From Myxococcales bacterium (lineage in GTDB: Bacteria > Myxococcota > Polyangia > Fen-1088), in the NCBI GenBank assembly GCA_003155465.1, contig PMCR01000359.1:4437-10506 (forward strand): a stretch of 6,070 nt of DNA. Direction: 5' to 3'. Below, piece by piece: positions 5,690-6,070 of this stretch. Position numbers and translations under genes: made by a program. Each line of letters opens with the position of its first letter. Positions within the stretch are counted from its first letter, which is position 1. A model generated the notes under the pieces. The model did not search any database, was not told where the DNA came from, and worked only from the letters and a program-made list of their open reading frames with translations.

Positions 5690-6070
5690 TCTAGCGCCGG
5701 CAAGCCCGGCCGATCGGGCGACGCTGCGCTTTGCCGCTGTCTACCGGGCTCTCCCCGGCGAATCGGCGCGCCGCTGCCCGCTCCGCAGCCCTTCCACTGT
5801 CGCCGTGCTGGCCTCTCCTCCATGGCATCCGCCGTCGGGACATCGCCGAACCGATATTGGTCATTCCGATCCGAGAACCCCGCCCCGCCCGCGCCGCCGC
5901 ACCCTTGCGCGCGCCTGGACGGCCGGACAGCGCGGCTTTGGCCGCCCGGTTCGCGTGCAGGGGAGTCTGTTCTGACCACAGGCGCAGTCTACCTCATCGC
6001 GCTCTCTACGAGAACACGGCCAGTCCCGCCTGCTAGAGCGCCGAACGGTTTGACGGACCGAGTGAAATTG
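5690..6070. other. Region upstream of the radical SAM gene with no supported gene
   Basis: About 380 GC-rich bases. Two opposed open frames exist (minus 5979-5662 and plus 5731-6036), but both translate to Arg/Pro/Gly/Ala-rich strings with no motif or periodic hydrophobicity. No tRNA, rRNA or mobile-element end was seen. Small inverted repeats lie near the gene: GCCGG/CCGGC (5696-5710), overlapping GCCCG/CGGGC (5704-5719), and CCGGG/CCCGG (5744-5758). The promoter of the radical SAM gene is probably in this stretch, but I could not pick out a convincing -35/-10 pair. Confidence 0.6.

Noticed and set aside
5662..5979. Minus-strand 105-codon frame whose stop overlaps the radical SAM start (ATGA).
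   Set aside because: The overlap looks like translational coupling, but the product is Arg/Gly/Ala/Pro-rich with no hydrophobic periodicity or motif, and the radical SAM gene has its own ribosome site. A homology search with conserved hits would be needed to revive it.
5965..6025. Weak promoter-like pair on the minus strand (TTCTCG, 17-nt spacer, TAGACT).
   Set aside because: It has only 3/6 and 4/6 matches to consensus and such pairs are frequent by chance; a transcription start map would be needed.
1..6070. CRISPR arrays, tRNA/rRNA genes, insertion-sequence ends, toxin-antitoxin or defence genes.
   Set aside because: I read both strands for spaced repeats, cloverleaf-like arms and transposase motifs and saw none.

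Overview
The window is GC-rich and all of its convincing genes lie on the minus strand, so they are transcribed from right to left. In that order they are: a radical SAM protein (5665-4670), a tetratricopeptide-repeat (TPR) protein (4589-3519), and three membrane subunits of a group 4 energy-converting [NiFe]-hydrogenase-type complex: HyfB-like (3445-1448), HyfC-like (1444-494) and HyfE-like (497 to the left edge, cut off). The right-hand 380 bases (about 5690-6070) hold no gene I can support.

The hyfB-hyfC-hyfE block is the membrane arm of a Hyf/formate-hydrogenlyase-type or 'energy-converting hydrogenase-related' complex. HyfB is the proton/ion-translocating antiporter-like subunit, HyfC the ND1/NuoH-like anchor subunit, and HyfE a NuoK-like small membrane subunit. 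The genes are tightly packed: a 3-nt gap between hyfB and hyfC, and an ATGA overlap between hyfC and hyfE. There is no hyfD between hyfC and hyfE. The subunits that would show whether the complex is a true hydrogenase (large subunit HyfG, small subunit HyfI, plus HyfF) should lie beyond base 1 and are not visible.

Upstream, the TPR protein is probably exported: it has a short hydrophobic N-terminus, about nine TPR units and four cysteines in its C-terminal part. The radical SAM enzyme has an intact CxxxCxxC cluster motif and a second, SPASM/twitch-like cysteine set. Gaps of 80 and 73 bases separate these genes from each other and from hyfB, so one long transcript is possible but not shown. 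Nothing in the sequence links them functionally to the hydrogenase-type complex.

The organism is a high-GC bacterium. Its Hyf type (no HyfD, DNPDTHLELTM-type HyfC), TPR-rich exported protein and base composition would suit a Myxococcota/Deltaproteobacteria-like or similar environmental lineage, but this is a weak inference. I do not see a clear, previously undescribed system. The most checkable points are the identity of the missing catalytic subunits, the unusual C-terminal cysteine pattern of the radical SAM protein, a four-codon leader ORF overlapping the hyfB start, and a triple heptamer repeat ahead of the TPR gene.
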